Below are positions 60,683-64,000 of a DNA stretch of 64,000 nt, piece by piece. The stretch is from Candidatus Sulfotelmatobacter sp. (GTDB taxonomy: Bacteria > Acidobacteriota > Terriglobia > Terriglobales > Acidobacteriaceae): positions 744,001 through 808,000 of the forward strand of contig DASYBM010000004.1 in the NCBI GenBank assembly GCA_036500765.1. Direction: 5' to 3'. The notes below the pieces were generated by a model. That model was given only the letters and a program-made list of their open reading frames with translations. It was not told the origin of the DNA and did not search any database. The translations under genes were made by a program, and so were the position numbers. Within the stretch, counting starts at the first letter, position 1. Every line of letters starts with the position of its first letter.

Positions 60683-63547
60683 TTATTTCTTGATGTAGTA
60701 CGCGGCTTCTTCGGGCCGGACTACACGCGGAATCCACAACGGGCGCCGTAAACCGCCCGGGCCGGGCGCAGAACGCGCCAGTGCCTTCCATCTTTGATAC
60801 ACGGCGAACGACAAATTTGTATCGACAAATATGTCACCATAGCGATCGTCCGCGTCCGCCTTCTCCACGCGCACCATCTGATGCCAACAGTGCATTCCGC
60901 TGATCGGGTCGGGATGAACGGGGAAGGTAATATCCTGATGCACCCCGGCATCGCTCCACCACACGCGCTTGGTCTCCGGGTCGGCGCTCTCCCACGGGGA
61001 AACGTTTTCTAGTTGTCGCATCTTCCACTGGCCTTTGCCGACTTCTTTCAGATCGACCCATGCGCTCGACATACGTTCGACCTGATCGTCTTTATTTATT
61101 CGCCACCGGCCGAGGTGATGCGAACAGGCGACCACACCGGGAGCCAGCCCTTCGGTCACCCATGCATGCAGAACGAAGAAACCAATCTCGGTGTGAACTT
61201 TCATCAAGTCGCCGGTGCGGATGCCGGCAAGTTTCTTCGCGTCCACCGGATTCACCCAGAGCGGATTCTTGTGCGAAATTTCATATAGAAACTTGGCATT
61301 GCCCGATCGCGTATGAATCAAATTCGGCAATCGAAAAATCGGCAGTAGCGTAAAAATCTCGCCCTGCGCGTCTTTTGGCCACTCGACCTTGGGCATATAC
61401 TTCGGATCGAAATCTTCTCCGGGCTCGCCTGGCTCAGTCTGACCCATCGACGCCGCTTGCGCCGAGCGATGAATGTGGCTGCGATAGTATTCGGGCAGCG
61501 TGAACTCCGGCCACTTCCAGTCGGCCATGGTCTTGGAAAATAGTTCGAGCTTGCGCGAAGGCGTGTTGTAACCGACGACCGGCTTGTCCTCCACCATCAC
61601 GCCGACGGCCTTGCCAGCCTTCGTAACTACTCCGTTCGGCTCGATCTTTGAGTCCGCCAGATCAGCCGCCGCTACCGGCTTTTCGTTCTGTTTGTAAACA
61701 TCGCGCGTGATTTCGAATGCGCCGTACTTGCGCATGTACTGCAACGGCGTGAGTCCCTCTTTCGCCGCGGTCTCAGGCAGGCCGGGCACCGAGTTTTCAA
61801 AAATCCAGCCGTAATAATCGTCGACCGTAAGCTTCTGCCCAGGCCGGTACGGCGATTCGAAATATTGCCGGATGCCCATCGAACCGTCGGGGTCGATGGC
61901 CCATGAGAGGTTGATCCAGAACTCGTCTTCTTCCCAGACCTCGCCGGGATTCGCCTGATAGGTGTAGTCGAATTTCTCACCGGCGCGCTCACGCAGCACG
62001 CGATTCACAGGCTGCCGGAAGCCGATCCATTTTCCAGCATAGGACTCCTGACTCATCAGGTCATGACGCTCCGAGCTGAATCCCATGGGCAGGACGTAAT
62101 CAGCGAACCACGCGGTCTCGCTCCAAGTGGGCGTCAGAGCGGCATGCAGGCCAAGTTTTTCTTCGTCGCGCAGCATCTCGATCCACGAGAAGCCGTCGGG
62201 ATAAGTCCAAACTGGATTGAATACGCGCGTGAAATACGCCTCAATGCGCCCACGTCCTTCTTTTAGAAAATGCGGCAACAAAAATGACATTTCATGCGTG
62301 CACAGCGGCCACTCCTGGGGATAGAGCAATTCATTCCAGCGCTTCTGTGGCGGCGGCACTTTGAAAGTCTTCGGAACGAATTTGTTCCACGCATTTAGAT
62401 TGTGTCCGCCTTCGGTACCCACCGAACCGGTAAGAACGTGCAGGAGCATCAAGGCGCGCGCTGGCTGCCATCCGCCGAGATTGCCGGAGGCGCTTCCGCG
62501 CCACAGATGCGACGCGAAACGGCTTCCCGCCGTGGCGATCTCGCGCGCGGTCTTTACGATGACATCGGCCTTGACTCCGCTTTCTTTCTCGGCAAACTGC
62601 GGCGTGAACTTGGCGTAATGTTTTTTCAGGGCTTCAATCAGCGCCTCAAAACTCTGGCCTTGGGCTTTGAAGCCGTCGACCTCCAGTTCTTCCCAGTTGG
62701 TCCAGTTTTTAACGAATTTAACGTCGAAGCGGTTCTCGTCAAGAATTATCTTGGCCATCGCCAGCAAGACCGCGGCTTCGGTTCCGGGATAAGTCGGCAT
62801 CCAGTAGTCAGCCATGCTCGCGGTATTCGAGAGCCGGGGATCCATCACGGCCAGCTTCGCCCCCGCCATTTTGCCGTCGATGATGCGCTGCGCATGCGGA
62901 TTAAAATAGTGCCCCGACTCGAGGTGCGCCGACAGCAAGAGAATGAAGCGCGCATTGGCATGGTCGGGCGAGGGCCGGTCGGCGTAATGCCACAGCAGAT
63001 AGCCGAGTCGCGCCGAGGATGAACATACATTCGTGTGCGAGTTATGGCCGTCGATGCCCCAGGCCTGCAATGTGCGCTCCATGATGAAATCGTGTCCCGG
63101 ACGCCCGACGTGGTACATCACCTCTTCGCCGCGGCCCTCGAGAATTGCCTTGCGAATGCGAGTGCCAAACGTTTCTAGTACTTCATCCCACGAAGTGCGC
63201 GTCCACTTCCCTGCTCCGCGTGCGCCGCTGCGCTTCATGGGATAGAGCACGCGATCGGGATCGTGAATCTGATTAATGGTCGCCGGTCCTTTGGCGCAAA
63301 GCCGCCCGCGGCTCGCCGGATGCATAGGGTTGCCTTCGAACTTCTCGACCTTGCCGGTTTTCTTATCGACGTATGCCAGAAGACCGCAGGCGGATTCACA
63401 GTTGAAACAAATCGTGGGGACGAGATCGTAGTGGCGTTCGATGCGCCGCGGCCAAGCCTCGGGGTCGAGTTCAACCCAGTCATCCCACTTCTCCACCGGC
63501 GGACAGTACGCCAGATGGCTGCCGTCGCGTTTGAACTCGTTACTCAT
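60683..63547 (-). CDS. Molybdopterin-dependent oxidoreductase, catalytic subunit
   Basis: This 954-residue enzyme is of the DMSO-reductase superfamily. A 4Fe-4S site lies at C47, C50, C54 and C84 (CFNCESACG, then GRLCAKG). The candidate Mo ligand is C175 in HTNVCSSSARLG, as in polysulfide/thiosulfate reductase-type enzymes. The C-terminal molybdopterin-binding domain includes NPLWVNPVDAKKLAGIRTGD. The start has GGGAGA nine bases upstream, and no Tat signal precedes the Fe-S site, unlike most exported relatives. The NrfD-like subunit gene lies upstream, so a quinone-linked membrane complex is likely. The substrate is unknown (sulfur, arsenic or another). Confidence 0.87.
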   Translation of the reverse strand: MSNEFKRDGSHLAYCPPVEKWDDWVELDPEAWPRRIERHYDLVPTICFNCESACGLLAYVDKKTGKVEKFEGNPMHPASRGRLCAKGPATINQIHDPDRVLYPMKRSGARGAGKWTRTSWDEVLETFGTRIRKAILEGRGEEVMYHVGRPGHDFIMERTLQAWGIDGHNSHTNVCSSSARLGYLLWHYADRPSPDHANARFILLLSAHLESGHYFNPHAQRIIDGKMAGAKLAVMDPRLSNTASMADYWMPTYPGTEAAVLLAMAKIILDENRFDVKFVKNWTNWEELEVDGFKAQGQSFEALIEALKKHYAKFTPQFAEKESGVKADVIVKTAREIATAGSRFASHLWRGSASGNLGGWQPARALMLLHVLTGSVGTEGGHNLNAWNKFVPKTFKVPPPQKRWNELLYPQEWPLCTHEMSFLLPHFLKEGRGRIEAYFTRVFNPVWTYPDGFSWIEMLRDEEKLGLHAALTPTWSETAWFADYVLPMGFSSERHDLMSQESYAGKWIGFRQPVNRVLRERAGEKFDYTYQANPGEVWEEDEFWINLSWAIDPDGSMGIRQYFESPYRPGQKLTVDDYYGWIFENSVPGLPETAAKEGLTPLQYMRKYGAFEITRDVYKQNEKPVAAADLADSKIEPNGVVTKAGKAVGVMVEDKPVVGYNTPSRKLELFSKTMADWKWPEFTLPEYYRSHIHRSAQAASMGQTEPGEPGEDFDPKYMPKVEWPKDAQGEIFTLLPIFRLPNLIHTRSGNAKFLYEISHKNPLWVNPVDAKKLAGIRTGDLMKVHTEIGFFVLHAWVTEGLAPGVVACSHHLGRWRINKDDQVERMSSAWVDLKEVGKGQWKMRQLENVSPWESADPETKRVWWSDAGVHQDITFPVHPDPISGMHCWHQMVRVEKADADDRYGDIFVDTNLSFAVYQRWKALARSAPGPGGLRRPLWIPRVVRPEEAAYYIKK

Positions 63548-63613
63548 TTCAAAAATCTCCCGACAACCTGAGGAACCAAGGTGAGCGACTCAAGAACCTC
63601 GCTGCGCTGGGCG

Positions 63614-63633
63614 GACGGGCGAGCGCGCCCGTC
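63614..63633. repeat. REP-like hairpin
   Basis: GACGGGCG, four bases, CGCCCGTC: a perfect 8-bp stem between the molybdoenzyme gene and the nrfD-like gene. Confidence 0.6.
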
Positions 63634-63655
63634 GCTACACGTTTTCTTAAGCGCC

Positions 63656-64000
63656 CTAGCTATTTGGCACGCTCTGCCCTGCCATCACGAAACACCATTC
63701 AAAGATCAGCAAGCCGAGCAGCGCCAATGCTCCGGCTACGGCGACGTTATGAAAATCGAACGGAGCCCACAGAATGGACAGAGGCAAAAACCCGCCAACT
63801 ATAACCGTCCCGCCCCAGAACCACTTCGCGAACGGACCGTGGGTGATGAGTCGCGCCGCGTAAGAAGCATTGTCTGTCGCGTGCGGCATCATGAACTCCG
63901 CCGCCACAATCAGCAGATGCAGAATCAAAGCGAACCCGAGCGCGACTTTTGCGACCTCGAGAAGCTGAGGCGATCCTCCTGCTTGCGAGGGCAGCAGCGG
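63656..64000 (-). CDS. NrfD/PsrC-like membrane subunit (5' end outside window)
   Basis: The reverse frame is open from the window edge to a stop at 63656. It reads as the C-terminal part of an NrfD-type quinone-interacting subunit: LLEVAKVALGFALILHLLIV, then AEFMMPHATDNASYAARLIT, GPFAKWFWGGTVIVGGFLPL and two more helices. It lies 108 bp upstream of the molybdoenzyme gene in the same direction. NrfD subunits pass electrons between menaquinone and a Fe-S or molybdenum partner. Menaquinone genes are present in this window. A Fe-S subunit would be expected further upstream. Confidence 0.82.
   Translation of the reverse strand, partial: PLLPSQAGGSPQLLEVAKVALGFALILHLLIVAAEFMMPHATDNASYAARLITHGPFAKWFWGGTVIVGGFLPLSILWAPFDFHNVAVAGALALLGLLIFEWCFVMAGQSVPNS

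Overview
The window is about 58-60% GC and gene-dense. It looks like a chromosomal piece of an acidobacterium, probably Terriglobia (inference). The reasons are an Omp85/TamB cell envelope, menaquinone made through futalosine (MqnE plus an MqnP-like UbiA enzyme), several large secreted repeat proteins (GloVer, NHL, FG-GAP, Hydin-like Ig repeats) of the kind common in soil Acidobacteria, and families of short intergenic palindromes. I see no rRNA, CRISPR array, prophage, transposase or origin. The only RNA gene found is a tRNA-Arg(CCU) at 56593-56669.

Layout. 1-9.7 kb: a slipin-like SPFH protein (cut by the window edge), a DUF983 protein, two uncharacterised proteins, a serine hydrolase fused to a NamZ-type exo-muramidase with a divergent second serine hydrolase, and a secreted glycoside hydrolase with a discoidin-like domain. 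9.8-16.4 kb: glutaryl-CoA dehydrogenase, RidA, a carboxymuconolactone-decarboxylase protein, an ATP-grasp enzyme, GlpX fructose-bisphosphatase, and a Tat-exported glycosylasparaginase. 16.7-20.4 kb: the most unusual locus. A ribosome-hibernation (HPF/RaiA) domain is fused to an ECF-like sigma factor and sits 31 nt upstream of a bacterial eRF1-like (BaeRF) protein with a zinc ribbon. Divergent from both is a DNA/RNA nuclease with a polyserine tract and an acidic tail. 20.5-31.4 kb: an M20 amidohydrolase, a BrnT/BrnA toxin-antitoxin locus with a frameshifted toxin, an FG-GAP protein, mqnE, a helix-hairpin-helix lipoprotein, a PAP2 phosphatase, a TPR protein, an mqnP-like gene and pcm.

31.5-42.6 kb: a GloVer-repeat protein, then the translationally coupled outer-membrane operon bamA/tamA-like, surA-like, tamB, with a divergent MoeB/ThiF gene. 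43.0-52.1 kb: an ECF sigma/anti-sigma/DUF4097 cluster, shikimate kinase, a secreted protein, an AI-2E-type permease, a TPR membrane protein, a HAD phosphatase, a lytic transglycosylase and a flippase-like membrane protein. 52.5-56.5 kb: a small secreted protein and a 1128-residue NHL/Ig-repeat protein closed by a strong terminator. 56.6-64 kb: tRNA-Arg, a double zinc-ribbon protein, a Kdp-type potassium sensor whose KdpD is split into two divergent genes, and a molybdopterin oxidoreductase with an NrfD-like membrane subunit that runs off the window.

The strongest candidate for something undescribed is the HPF-sigma fusion with BaeRF. It would physically join ribosome hibernation to promoter selection and pair both with a release/rescue-factor homologue. 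Other points worth following are the split KdpD, the decayed brnT beside an intact brnA, the muramidase-serine hydrolase fusion, and a dispersed family of perfect hairpins whose stems differ between copies yet stay base-paired.
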